Shown: positions 53,086-63,239 of the stretch, one piece after another
How positions within the stretch are numbered: the first letter of the stretch is position 1
Layout: each line of letters begins with the position of its first letter
Assembly: GCF_000304475.1 (NCBI RefSeq)
Contig: NC_018951.1
Coordinates: forward strand, 186,001-250,000
From: Kazachstania africana CBS 2517
Lineage: Eukaryota; Ascomycota; Saccharomycetes; Saccharomycetales; Saccharomycetaceae
Direction: 5' to 3'
Length of the DNA: 64,000 nucleotides
Notes under the pieces: model-generated
The model's database searches: none
What the model was told of the DNA's origin: nothing
Seen by the model: only the letters and a program-made list of their open reading frames with translations
Position numbers and translations under genes: made by a program

Positions 53086-53631
53086 CTATGATTGGTTCTT
53101 TAAGTTGTTACTTAACCATTCTAAACCTTCATATAAACCTTCACCAGAGGTAGCACATGTAGATTGAATGAACCATGGTCTGTTCTTGATAGAATGTAAA
53201 CCTAATTTTTCAGTGATTTCAGCAGCGGACATAGCTTCTGGTAAATCTTGCTTGTTAGCAAAGACTAACCAGACTGCGTTTCTTAATTCATCTTCGTTCA
53301 ACATTCTTTGCATGACCTCTCTGGCTTCACCAATACGAGATCTATCGTTGGAATCAACAACGAAAATAACACCTTCAGTGTTTCTGTAATAGTGTCTCCA
53401 TAATGATCTGATTCTGTCTTGTCCACCAACATCCCAGACGGTGAATGAAATGTTCTTGTATTGAACAGTTTCAACATTGAAACCAATGGTAGGAATAGTA
53501 GTAATAACTTCACCTAATTTCAATTTGTATAAAACGGTGGTCTTACCAGCACCGTCAAGACCGACCATAAGAATACGCATTTCCTTGTTACCAAAAAGGT
53601 TGCTAAATAACTTAGACGCAAATAAACCCAT
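53086..53631 (-). CDS. ARF1: ADP-ribosylation factor GTPase Arf1
   Basis: A 181-residue small GTPase controlling COPI and clathrin coat assembly at the Golgi. It has N-terminal myristoylation glycine G2 and an amphipathic helix ([13 protein letters not shown]), P-loop GLDGAGKT at 24-31, switch 2 DVGGQD with the catalytic Gln 71, NKQD at 126-129 and CATSG at 159-163. All nucleotide-binding elements are canonical. ARF1 and ARF2 are WGD duplicates. The neighbours RPL35 and NUS1 match ARF1 (YDL192W). Confidence 0.97.
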   Translation of the reverse strand: MGLFASKLFSNLFGNKEMRILMVGLDGAGKTTVLYKLKLGEVITTIPTIGFNVETVQYKNISFTVWDVGGQDRIRSLWRHYYRNTEGVIFVVDSNDRSRIGEAREVMQRMLNEDELRNAVWLVFANKQDLPEAMSAAEITEKLGLHSIKNRPWFIQSTCATSGEGLYEGLEWLSNNLKNQS

Positions 53632-54025
53632 TTTCCTCTACCTGATTGATTGATTACTTAGCACTGAGTTTTCCCAATTAACCTTTTCCAAAATTATATG
53701 GCTTATTTATTGAGGTGTCAATTGCAGCTTTCTCAGATCGAAAGCGATTCAAATTTTTTCTTTTGCCTCCTAATTTTTTTTCTTTCTCAGCCAAAAACAA
53801 AAGCCCTCGTTATGAGTGATAGCATCAGCCCATCACGTGCTTTTTAGGCCTGAATTCATAGCTGGAAGACTAACAGTCATTCATGGCCATGTTGGAATCA
53901 GTCACTATCTGTGTGTTGTTAGGTAGCTAATGTATACATTTTATATGCTAGTATGTGGTATATGCAAAGGGGAACTTTTTTGTAGCCAAGAAAAAGAAGT
54001 ATGTGTTGGACACGCCAGGCTGGTT
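53632..54025. other. Intergenic region between NUS1 and ARF1
   Basis: The ARF1 promoter and the NUS1 3' end. One TCACGTGC word is at 53833-53840. No gene is supported. Confidence 0.5.
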
Positions 54026-55063
54026 TTACTTCCCTACGTTCATCTTGCAACTGGAAAATTTCTTCAATGCTCTGATGAACACGGAGTATGTGACTTCAGT
54101 GTTGTCAGGTTCCCAGTAGAATTCTGTGAGACGGATATGCCATGGTGGGAAGCCTTGTAGATCTAAAGATGGGCCGAAATACACCAGTAGGTCTGGTTCC
54201 GGACCTACTAATTGTGTCAATTCGGAGTCTACAAGGTCCATGGTGACGTCAGATAAGTCCAACGATCCTTGTGTACAAAGATCAGCCATAGTTTTTGTTA
54301 AATCAACAATAGTTTCTCTACCATCTCTGTTTGATAGTAACGATATCTCAATGGCGACTTTCTTATTTTCTTCACTTTCAGAGTCGTCTCTATTAAAATA
54401 CATGCTGTTGGAGTGTGGTATCCTAACAACAAATTTAGGTACATTGGAAGGACCGTAGTATTTTGATAACTTGTTATGAATTTCTTCCCTGAAACTGGTG
54501 ACGTTTTTCTGTAAGACACCGTCAAAATCATACAGGGTAAGATGTTTAATGCCTGCAGAGACAGTCCAGCAAATTAGCTCACTACTATCATTTAAGAGTC
54601 CCGTAAGCCCCCCGCCAACATCACCTATAGGTTTCATATCCAGGATGGCAGCTACTCTCTTGGGAATCTTGTCCAATTTTAAAACATCCTGTCTAATCAA
54701 CTGTGGGGTGTTTGATGGATTATAGACAAGGTCATAAATTCTCAACTTAACCCTATTGTATTGATACTGTGCATATCTGAATGCACCGTAGACAATGAAC
54801 AGCCCAACTAATAAGATTTTATAAAACAGATACGCAAAATAGTTCTGCTGCTGCTTCCTACCAATTATCTCATTCTTTTCAGTCTTATTATATTCGTTAT
54901 TGATATAAATTGACTCCGTGATGGCCTTCAACGTTCTGAGCTTCGTGTTGGCATTACCTTTTTCAAATGACGCATTTAGAGGTGGCTTTGTATGTGTGGA
55001 TGAAATCGCCTCATCATCAGGATTGTGAACACGAGCACGCACTCCTTCTTGGATCTGAGACAT
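54026..55063 (-). CDS. NUS1: cis-prenyltransferase subunit Nus1
   Basis: A 345-residue non-catalytic partner (NgBR-like; 375 in S. cerevisiae) of Rer2/Srt1 in dehydrodolichyl diphosphate synthesis at the ER and lipid droplets. The N-terminal region is hydrophilic and followed by a membrane helix at about residues 80-103 (YKILLVGLFIVYGAFRYAQY). The C-terminal half is a degenerate undecaprenyl synthase fold (ICWTVSAGIKHLTLYDFDGV). It ends with PPWHIRLTEFYWEP and a further 27 residues. The active-site aspartate motif of catalytic cis-prenyltransferases is absent, as normal for Nus1. Confidence 0.94.
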   Translation of the reverse strand: MSQIQEGVRARVHNPDDEAISSTHTKPPLNASFEKGNANTKLRTLKAITESIYINNEYNKTEKNEIIGRKQQQNYFAYLFYKILLVGLFIVYGAFRYAQYQYNRVKLRIYDLVYNPSNTPQLIRQDVLKLDKIPKRVAAILDMKPIGDVGGGLTGLLNDSSELICWTVSAGIKHLTLYDFDGVLQKNVTSFREEIHNKLSKYYGPSNVPKFVVRIPHSNSMYFNRDDSESEENKKVAIEISLLSNRDGRETIVDLTKTMADLCTQGSLDLSDVTMDLVDSELTQLVGPEPDLLVYFGPSLDLQGFPPWHIRLTEFYWEPDNTEVTYSVFIRALKKFSSCKMNVGK

Positions 55064-55336
55064 TTTGCAAAGGAAGAAGGCTATTTAGACTCTCTTTTGC
55101 TTATCACACTGCTCAATGGCAACGTATTCTGTTAGTTTGCTTCACCAAATTTTATAACTTTTTTTTTTTGACGTGATACCCGAGATGCTAAGGGACCTGC
55201 TGACAATTAGATTTGATCTGAGCAGATTCGTTAAGTACGATTGTGTAAGTATTATTTATTAAGGAAAGATATGTGTAGTTCATATTTAGGAATATATAAA
55301 ATGAGTATGCATATGTATTTAACATCTGTTTTGATT

Positions 55337-57691
55337 CTATCTGTGCATAAAACGTGAAATGAAAAGTGTGCTTTTATTTTGTAGATTTGGTCCTCGTAAA
55401 TCGTCGTCATCTTCATCGTCTTCATCACTCGAATCAGCCAGTACGGGGGGTATCTCCCTGTGTATCGTGGTGATTCCCAATCCATTGCCTAACTCAACAT
55501 AATTGTGAGCTAATTCTTCATTGTCATCATCTTCAAAAAAATTGAGTGCGTTCTCTTCACCGTAAGTCCGGGGGCCATTCATCGGAGGAGAACTTCCATT
55601 CACAATTTGTGAAATGTACTCATTCAGATGGTCAGTATTCATTGTAGAGTTGCGTTGTTCGTTATGGCTGCCCCCATTGGTTTCGCTATGAATTCCTTCC
55701 GAATCGACATTATAACTTGAATCTGTAGAAATGGAAGGTGGGCCGTGCATTGCTGTCGCTAGACCCAGTCCATTTCCTAGTTCAATATAATTGCTATTAT
55801 TTGGCACATCGAATACTCCGAATGCATGGTTGTTCAACGAAGAATCTTGTGTTGACACATTTTTCAAAGTAGTATTATTCATGGTGTCAGGCTCAGTTGA
55901 AATGGTTGTTCTATTATTTTTAAATGGGCGTGGGAACTTAGGGAACCAATTGATGTTATTTGGATTGTTGGTTTTTTCTCTTATCATCTGGTTCCATTTT
56001 GCTGAGGATACACTGGTGGATGATTTTGTGTATAATTCATCGATTTCTTCTAACGTTAATCCTTTCGTTTCATAAACTGTCAAATAAACTATCATTACGC
56101 CAATGGCATTTAGACCTCCCCAGATAAAAAAAATTCTTGAACCAATTTTTGAAGTATGATCAACAGTATCGACGATATATGGAGTAATAAAGGCACAGAT
56201 AAAATTCACTAACCAATTTGTAGCAGCACAAATAGCGGTACATTTGGCTCTAACACCCAATGGGTAAAGTTCTGCTGAGACAACCCATACAACACCACCC
56301 CATGTTGCTGAGAAAGTTGCAATGAAGACACAAATAAACGCAATCATGACTTTATTAGCAATTACAGAATTGGTGGCAATACCAACAATCGCAATAATGA
56401 AATTTGAAATTGTCATCAAGATACCACCGACAATTAAAACCTTCCTTCTGCCAAAATATTCAACAAGGTACATACCTGGAACATTGAACAGTACATTTAC
56501 GGCATAGGTTATTAACGAAATAATGTAACTATTATTGACACCAGTATTATTGAAAAAGTATACACCATAGTAGAAAATGAAATTGATACCAGTAAATTGT
56601 TGAAATGCTTGTAATGCCATACCCGTAAACATTCGTAAGGATTGTTTTGGTCTCTTTTCGCTGGAAACGAAACAATCCATAAAAGTTGACGTTCCTACGG
56701 AAGCCTCGTAATCATATGTAGCTTTTATTTCTACAAGTTCCTCTAAAAGTCCCGAATCATGAAGGGGGACACTTCTCAAAAAGGATAGTGATCGAGCAGC
56801 CTTGTCTAAGTTGTCTTTTAAGACGTGATAACGGGGACTTTCGGGTAAGAAGATCATACCCAATGCCAAAGTGGATGACCATATGTATTGTAGTCCTATA
56901 GGAATTCTATAAGATGATGCATTATCCATGTGATGGGTCCCTTGAGCGACGGCGCTAGAAACCAATAGGCCCCACGTAATAGCCCATTGATACGTCGAGA
57001 TAATGGCGCCTCTTAAATTCTTCTTCACAGTTTCAGCTTGATATAATGGTACTACAGCGGATATAAATCCAATACCAATTCCAGAAATAACTCTACCGAT
57101 AACTAATAGTTGCATGCTTGTTGCACCGACCTGTAAAGAGTTTCCCAGTGAGAAAACAAAGGCGGTACTTATAATAATAGTCAATTTTCTGCCTAATGAA
57201 TCAGAAATAATTGGGGCACTTAAAGCACCAACAAAGGTACCTAATGAAAGAAATGATACCAATATTGACATCTGTACGTTCGTGAAGAAAGTATGGTTTG
57301 GAGCCAAATGCTCTCGTACGTATTGCATATCAATCAAGCTGTTTATAAGTCCTGTATCATAGCCAAAAAGAAATCCACCAACAGCAACAAACACACCTAC
57401 AACGATAGACATTGTATTTGATTGCGGTAATGGTGGCTCACTGAAAAGGTATGATACAGAGTCGTTAAATGTGGAGACATCATCATTTATCTGGGAGTAC
57501 TCATCAGAATGATAATTATTTCGTACTGTTTTATCGGATGAATGTAGTATATCTTCTTCATTCGCTGGAAACTTTCCTGTTTGTTTTCGTTTTCTCGTTA
57601 TGCTCATATTGTTGACTGTATTTATTGCTCTCTTAAAATAACCCCTCTTTTCGGAAGAAGGCTCACTTATAGAAGAGTTTTCAGCATCCAT
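55337..57691 (-). CDS. SNF3: Low-glucose sensor Snf3, transporter-like receptor
   Basis: A 784-residue member of the sugar transporter family acting as a glucose receptor that signals through Mth1/Std1 and Rgt1 to hexose transporter genes. Twelve transmembrane helices span about residues 95-540 with family motifs ([46 protein letters not shown]). The cytoplasmic tail, about 230 residues, holds two copies of the sensor repeat: [18 protein letters not shown] near 635 and [19 protein letters not shown] near 735. Two copies are typical of Snf3; Rgt2 has one. S. cerevisiae Snf3 is longer (884). The position between NUS1 and SEC31 fits YDL194W. Confidence 0.95.
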   Translation of the reverse strand: MDAENSSISEPSSEKRGYFKRAINTVNNMSITRKRKQTGKFPANEEDILHSSDKTVRNNYHSDEYSQINDDVSTFNDSVSYLFSEPPLPQSNTMSIVVGVFVAVGGFLFGYDTGLINSLIDMQYVREHLAPNHTFFTNVQMSILVSFLSLGTFVGALSAPIISDSLGRKLTIIISTAFVFSLGNSLQVGATSMQLLVIGRVISGIGIGFISAVVPLYQAETVKKNLRGAIISTYQWAITWGLLVSSAVAQGTHHMDNASSYRIPIGLQYIWSSTLALGMIFLPESPRYHVLKDNLDKAARSLSFLRSVPLHDSGLLEELVEIKATYDYEASVGTSTFMDCFVSSEKRPKQSLRMFTGMALQAFQQFTGINFIFYYGVYFFNNTGVNNSYIISLITYAVNVLFNVPGMYLVEYFGRRKVLIVGGILMTISNFIIAIVGIATNSVIANKVMIAFICVFIATFSATWGGVVWVVSAELYPLGVRAKCTAICAATNWLVNFICAFITPYIVDTVDHTSKIGSRIFFIWGGLNAIGVMIVYLTVYETKGLTLEEIDELYTKSSTSVSSAKWNQMIREKTNNPNNINWFPKFPRPFKNNRTTISTEPDTMNNTTLKNVSTQDSSLNNHAFGVFDVPNNSNYIELGNGLGLATAMHGPPSISTDSSYNVDSEGIHSETNGGSHNEQRNSTMNTDHLNEYISQIVNGSSPPMNGPRTYGEENALNFFEDDDNEELAHNYVELGNGLGITTIHREIPPVLADSSDEDDEDDDDLRGPNLQNKSTLFISRFMHR

Positions 57692-58227
57692 AGTAAAGTA
57701 AAATGTCTATGATTCAGTAAATATTTGAATATTTCAACTGGTATGAGTCTATAAAGAACAATTTAAAATGTATATATGTTACTATTTGCAATGTCTTCAA
57801 CTTCCCCAGATTTCATTAATTCGAACTCTTGATTGATGTCTCTTTCCGCTCGCGCAGTGACCGAGTCAATCATACGATATTTTTCTCGAGATGCTCAGAG
57901 ACATCGAAGAGTGAGAAATCAACATAGCTAATGAGAGCCTGATCATATGGCCAAGTGGTTTATTACAGACGTTTGGCAGTGTGGATAATGGTGCGTGACA
58001 CCTTCTGAAAAGCCCAGGTGAATGCGTCCCGAGAGAGTATTTGCGAGGGCCTCGGTGTCAGATGCAGGGACACATGTGCCTTTATGTGGAGACATTTGTA
58101 TATGTTACTTCAACGATAATGAATAGTCATTAATAAAAATGAGTTTATTTGTAGTTTATATAAATACCTGAAAAGAGAGATTATGTGCATTTACTATACA
58201 TATATATCAAAATCACGTAGATCATTT
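57692..58227. other. Intergenic region between SEC31 and SNF3
   Basis: A 536-base stretch with the SNF3-side being SEC31 3' and... both genes are on the minus strand, so it serves as SEC31 terminator-proximal DNA for 58140-58227 on one side and the SNF3 5' region at 57692-57900 on the other. A lone tRNA A-box-like word at 57948-57962 has no matching B box. No gene. Confidence 0.4.
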
Positions 58228-61200
58228 TTAATTCAAGGTGGCTTCTGCGATACCGATCAATCTCTTAACCCCGGTTAACCAATTTCCACCTTCATTTGCA
58301 TGGTGTGTAGCGATTTCAACATGAACGCTCATAGCCTCTGAATACTTCTTGGATCTCATTAATTCCACTATCTGCTTCAACTTGGCAATTGTTGGTTCGG
58401 TCAACAAATCTTGTTTCTCTAAGTGTTGATATAATATTTTTAATCTCTTGTCACAGTCCTTCAATTGCTTTGTATATTCCTTTGGAATCAATGGAGTTAC
58501 GCGTTCTAACTCCTCCTTGAAAAAATCAACTATAGGTTGCTGATCTTCTGGAATACCTTGCGCATTTTGATCGATGCCGTTGCCAACTATTTCTTGTTGC
58601 ACTTGCGCAGGTGGGGCTTGAGATGTTGGTGGAGCAGTGGTGGTTGGTGCTGAATATGGAGAGGTCGTAGAAGATTTTTGAATTGATTGTAATACATTAT
58701 TAGCTGACTCGACGTTAGCAGTATTGTGACTCTTCTTCTTCAAATTAGTTGGTGGTGGACCAACAGGTGGTTGTATAGGAGGGGCTACATTTCCAGCGAC
58801 GCCTGTAGACATAGGACCGAGTGTCTGAGGTGGTGGAGCATATGGGTTTGAAAATTGTGAATGCACTGAAGTGGCAGGGGTTGCAGTAGCATATGGGTTA
58901 GTGACAGGAGGTAGTGGTTGTTGTGCAATTGGATTGTAAGCACTTGCTGGAGATGCAACCGATTGGGGTGCCGCATTGCTTGCCTGTGGTGCATATGGAT
59001 TAGAAATCTTTTTTGGAGCCTCATTGGAAGCATCAGGAATTGGTGCCATTGAAGAATGTCTTGATTTGGTAGGTGGGTGAGGTACAGAAACTATGGAGGG
59101 AGTTCTTGATACAGGTGGTGGTGGCATGTTTGGCATTGCAACATTTGAAGTGGCATTAGACATGGCGGGTTGTGGCACACCCACGGCTACTGGTGCGACT
59201 GACACAGCCTTGGCACGAGATGTTTTTTCCTTGACTTTTAGTGGTAAATCATTCCAACCGTCATTTGCCTTTTTGTTTAAATGTGGCTTTTGGCCAGATT
59301 GCATACCTCTGTTCATCGGTGGTGCAGATGGAGATAGTGGTTCATTCATTCCAAAAGGTGCCGGTTGTGCTGGTGCAAAGTTAGCTGCTGGAGGGATGTA
59401 TGAACTTTGAAGATTTGGTGATACAGAACGCGCAGCAGCAACATATGGGTTTTTGGATCCATAAGATGGTGCGGTTGGAGTGACGGTGTTGTTCAACATA
59501 GGTTGGGGAAGAGATGATGGAATTTCTGAAGGTGGTGGTGCGTATGGGTTAGCAACTGCACTTGCTACTGAAGATTGACGCTGATCACTCATGTATGGTG
59601 CTTGAGCTGCAGCCATAGAACTGGCTGCAGTCGGGATTGAAGGAGTATATTGTGGAACTTGTGGTTGAGGCATAGAGGGAACGGATCTGATCTTTTGTTG
59701 TTGTCTAGCCAAGGTAGAAGATACAGTTGACCTGGCAGATTTGCCAGAAGCTATTAGAACACGCTCTTTCTCAGAAATGACATCCTTATTATCATTAGGT
59801 AATGTGTCTAAGAAAGTGGAAGCTAGGTCAAAATTACCACTCGAAGATATGATATTGACAAATTCCAAGAATTTTGAGATCAATTCTTCACTCTCTATTA
59901 TTGGAGTACCATTAATGAAGCTATTAAAAACAGTGAATCTTTCAACAAATTCATTCAAAACTTCTGAATGAGCTTCATAGACAGTTTTGTTTTCTTTTTT
60001 CAAGTTATCTTCCAAAGTACTGAATTCTCTTAACCAAATGGCAGCAACTTTATCGATAGAATTGGCTGCTAGGTATAACACTAAAGCATCTTGCCTATTA
60101 CCCTTTTCTAATACTTTATTACCTAATTCTACTAGTAAAGTATTCTTTTTCGTTTCATCATTTGAATAGTAAGTGTGGATTGCTTTTGCGGTGTATTTCC
60201 ATTTACTGACGTCAAGATTTTCTACCATATCAGTTATATCTCTTCTGGAAATGCAGTAAAGAACTCTTGATAAGGATGATTTGTTGGCATAGTTTGCGAA
60301 ATAAGCATTTTTGACCTTGTCCTTCAAATCTTGATCATTTGAATCTAGAGCTATAATTAATGCCTCCATTAATAGATCATCTTCTAGAGATTTAGAAACG
60401 GCATTCTTAAAATTACCGGTAACTAGTTTTCTCGAGATAGCTTCCTCGGTAGAACTGTCAATGGAGAAGTTTCCGCTTGGTTCAAATTTTGTTTCAATTT
60501 TATTAAAAAATTCCTCACCTTCATCAGCATTTTCTTGATTTTCTTCTTCATCTGTATCAAAGGAAAAGGCATCTTTTAAAAATTCTGATTTTCCATCCAT
60601 GGATAATTTATCTAATAAATTCCAGTCATCTTCGTTTGTTGAATTGATAGATTTAGCCAATCTGACATTAATTAATGGTTTAAAGTCCTTAGTTTTCAAA
60701 GCATCTCCTAGTAATTCATTTTTTTCAAATCCCGGGATGGTTGGTTTTATAATAGAAACTGATTTACCGTCTGCGTTGATCTTAACCAGTTTACCACCGA
60801 AAGCCCATTGAACAGTAGGAGGTTTAGTACCGTACCAGGTTGGGGCTTGAAGTTTCATAACAGTTGGTTTTTCATTTGATTCTTCTTGTGAAACGTGATT
60901 CCAGAAATCTGTTTCACTTTCATGTTGTTTTGTTTCAGTTTTCTTTTGATCTAATGTATTAACTAAGTTTTGTAAAGTTTGAACCTCAATTTTATTATCG
61001 AAAGAAGCCGATGCAAAGATATCTGGCATTGCAGGAGCGAATTTTGTCTTAAAACACCAATTGCTACGAGTTGGGAATTGAGATAATTTTTCGCCAGATT
61101 CAGGGTTCCATAAGAGGACGGTATTGTCACGACCACTTGATAACATTAAACTTTCATCTTCGTGGCACCAATCCAAGGAGATAATACCCTTTGAATGTCC

Positions 61201-61950
61201 TTGATCTAATACTTGTAATGGAGTATTGGCATTTCTTAAATCCCAGACCAGGATGGATGGATCGTTATCATTACCGGTGGCGGTGGCCACTCTTGTGGAA
61301 TTATTTGGATGCCATTCAACAACAGACAATTGTGATTTCAATCCAGTGGCTGGAGAAGTGTAACTTAGATGGATAACTTCCTTCTTAGCCTTCAAATCCC
61401 AGATTGAAGCGTATACAGTAGCACCTGCAGATGCGAAGACATGAGCTAAAGATTGATTCCATGACAGAGAAGTAATTTCTTCTAATGGGGTCATTGCAGT
61501 CCCTGGGGTCATTGGAACATAATCTGTTTGTTTAGCCTTATTTGTATCCCAAACGAAGATTTCACCTTTATTTGAACCTGAAACAAGGACATTTTCCTGT
61601 TTACTATTGAATTTTAAAGTCTTTACAGAAGAAGTATGTGTTGTTAATTTAGCCACCGAAGTCAACTGATCGTTCGATAAATAGAATAATTCGATAATTC
61701 CATTATCTAATGCACCAGCAATCGTTTTATTATCGTAAGACCAATCTAAATCATTGAATTTTGTATCAGTACTGATGGAAGCAACGGGTTTAACTGTGTC
61801 TGTAGATAAAAGAGACCATAATTCCAAAACAGAATCGCTTGAAAAATTGGCATCTATTGTTCCAGAGGCAGTACCTGTGATTAGTCTTGGTATTTTATCA
61901 TGCGACCACGCAAAAGTAGCGGTACGTGAGTGTTCAGCAAGTTTAACCAT
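58228..61950 (-). CDS. SEC31: COPII outer-coat protein Sec31
   Basis: A 1240-residue scaffold (1273 in S. cerevisiae) that, with Sec13, forms the outer cage of COPII vesicles at ER exit sites. A seven-bladed WD40 propeller covers residues 1-330 (VLVSGSNKGEIFVWD, LMLSSGRDNTVLLWNPESG). The Sec13-binding insertion and alpha-solenoid follow at 370-730. A long Pro/Ala/Gln-rich linker runs from 760 to 1110, and a C-terminal helical domain from 1130 to 1240. The linker repeats an NPYAPPP-type word at least five times and includes PPP runs that contact Sec23 and stimulate GTP hydrolysis on Sar1. It is followed on the other side by SNF3, as in YDL194W-YDL195W. Confidence 0.97.
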   Translation of the reverse strand: MVKLAEHSRTATFAWSHDKIPRLITGTASGTIDANFSSDSVLELWSLLSTDTVKPVASISTDTKFNDLDWSYDNKTIAGALDNGIIELFYLSNDQLTSVAKLTTHTSSVKTLKFNSKQENVLVSGSNKGEIFVWDTNKAKQTDYVPMTPGTAMTPLEEITSLSWNQSLAHVFASAGATVYASIWDLKAKKEVIHLSYTSPATGLKSQLSVVEWHPNNSTRVATATGNDNDPSILVWDLRNANTPLQVLDQGHSKGIISLDWCHEDESLMLSSGRDNTVLLWNPESGEKLSQFPTRSNWCFKTKFAPAMPDIFASASFDNKIEVQTLQNLVNTLDQKKTETKQHESETDFWNHVSQEESNEKPTVMKLQAPTWYGTKPPTVQWAFGGKLVKINADGKSVSIIKPTIPGFEKNELLGDALKTKDFKPLINVRLAKSINSTNEDDWNLLDKLSMDGKSEFLKDAFSFDTDEEENQENADEGEEFFNKIETKFEPSGNFSIDSSTEEAISRKLVTGNFKNAVSKSLEDDLLMEALIIALDSNDQDLKDKVKNAYFANYANKSSLSRVLYCISRRDITDMVENLDVSKWKYTAKAIHTYYSNDETKKNTLLVELGNKVLEKGNRQDALVLYLAANSIDKVAAIWLREFSTLEDNLKKENKTVYEAHSEVLNEFVERFTVFNSFINGTPIIESEELISKFLEFVNIISSSGNFDLASTFLDTLPNDNKDVISEKERVLIASGKSARSTVSSTLARQQQKIRSVPSMPQPQVPQYTPSIPTAASSMAAAQAPYMSDQRQSSVASAVANPYAPPPSEIPSSLPQPMLNNTVTPTAPSYGSKNPYVAAARSVSPNLQSSYIPPAANFAPAQPAPFGMNEPLSPSAPPMNRGMQSGQKPHLNKKANDGWNDLPLKVKEKTSRAKAVSVAPVAVGVPQPAMSNATSNVAMPNMPPPPVSRTPSIVSVPHPPTKSRHSSMAPIPDASNEAPKKISNPYAPQASNAAPQSVASPASAYNPIAQQPLPPVTNPYATATPATSVHSQFSNPYAPPPQTLGPMSTGVAGNVAPPIQPPVGPPPTNLKKKSHNTANVESANNVLQSIQKSSTTSPYSAPTTTAPPTSQAPPAQVQQEIVGNGIDQNAQGIPEDQQPIVDFFKEELERVTPLIPKEYTKQLKDCDKRLKILYQHLEKQDLLTEPTIAKLKQIVELMRSKKYSEAMSVHVEIATHHANEGGNWLTGVKRLIGIAEATLN

Positions 61951-62692
61951 GGTCTATTCCCACTCAGGTTCTTATAATTAAAAAAGGGCTTTTTTAAAAT
62001 GGGGCTAGAGTCTCGATATAAACTCAGGAAAAAAGCAAATGTATCTAATGTAGCTGCTATAAGTCTCGCTTTACTAACGTAATTGGGCTAGATGAAGAGA
62101 AAACTTGTAATGAGAAGTCGCTTCCAATCAATCAATTTATTTACTGATCTCTTGTTTGGAAAATATCAAAATTGTTCGCTGTTCAATTTCGTTGTCTGCC
62201 AAAGACAGCCAAAAGCAAAAAAAAAAAATTCCTCAGCCAAAAATCGATAAAAAGATCACTGTAAACGAGGGCGTAACCGTGGCGTCACAAATGGTGGATT
62301 CCAAGCGGGAGTATTTGAGGTGTTCAGTTGATCTGGATGTCGGTGGTGTTTATAATTGCGCTGGTTTGGAGATGTGCAATTTTTGTGTGTTTATCCGTTT
62401 GTTATTTTTGGTGCAACATGTTTACGTTTAGTTTCTGACCGATGGGTTTTGGAAAGCTAGATGCAATATAATGCGACAAGAATAAATGTCAATCTTGCCA
62501 TGAAAGCGTAGATGGTTCATTATATGAATGGCGGAATGTATCTTGCATAGCATATCTCAGCATTATTTTACAAGGTCTGTGGTTCTCTTGAAGAGGTGTA
62601 GGAATGGTGCGACTTGATGGGTCATATATACAAGACAGATTCTTGATTGCTCCTTACGAAAAAGTTGATGCAAATAGCTCAGGAAGAGATAA
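61951..62692. other. Divergent intergenic region between SEC31 and COA4
   Basis: About 740 bases. The 91-codon frame at 62156-62431 contains a lysine run from an A-tract and resembles no protein. The gene order changes here relative to S. cerevisiae, from chromosome IV genes to chromosome XII genes. Confidence 0.5.
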
Positions 62693-62989
62693 ATGGCAGA
62701 TAAGCAATCCACGGGGGATGTTGGGCAGTCAAAGTACTACCAGGAAGCATTGCAAGAATACAAGGATCTCATGCAAGATGACGAGGAACCGGACACCTGG
62801 GATGTAAGAATTAATAAGACAGGTTGTTACATCGAGAATATGGCACTGCAACTCTGCCGTGCTGAAACTGGTGATTGGAGACAATGTATGCTCGAAATGA
62901 ATGCCTTTAGAAAGTGCTGGGAACTTCATGGTAATAGAGAACGTGTACATACAGTAGATAAAGAAGAGTTTTCAAAACAAAGTAAATAG
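62693..62989 (+). CDS. COA4: Twin CX9C cytochrome oxidase assembly protein Coa4
   Basis: A 98-residue protein of the mitochondrial intermembrane space, imported and oxidised by the Mia40 relay and needed for cytochrome c oxidase biogenesis. The helix-turn-helix carries the twin CX9C motif: Cys-YIENMALQL-Cys and Cys-MLEMNAFRK-Cys at about residues 44-77. There is no presequence, as expected for this class. S. cerevisiae Coa4 (YLR218C) is longer through an N-terminal extension. The following gene is CPR6, the same neighbour and orientation as in S. cerevisiae. Confidence 0.87.
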   Translation: MADKQSTGDVGQSKYYQEALQEYKDLMQDDEEPDTWDVRINKTGCYIENMALQLCRAETGDWRQCMLEMNAFRKCWELHGNRERVHTVDKEEFSKQSK

Positions 62990-63239
62990 CGTCTCCATCA
63001 AACATGTATATATCATGTAAATAGAAAGTTCGACACAATAAAAATAACAACTAATGTTGCTGATTCTCACCTATGTAATCTATATCACAATCATGTAATG
63101 CTTTCTGTCGCAATTTCTAGAACTTTCTATCAGATTCGGATCAGCTTGCCATTGAAAAATTATTTAAACTTGTTAAAAGTTTGTCCAATAAAATTGCAAA
63201 ATCTACCATCACCCTCAGCTGACACGCATAAATATAACT

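Noticed and set aside
57948..57962. tRNA A-box-like word TGGCCAAGTGGTTTA upstream of SEC31/SNF3
   Set aside because: No B box (GGTTCGANTCC) follows at a suitable distance and no cloverleaf can be drawn.
62156..62431. 91-codon frame between SEC31 and COA4
   Set aside because: Its apparent lysine-rich segment comes from an A-tract; the rest shows no domain or conserved composition.
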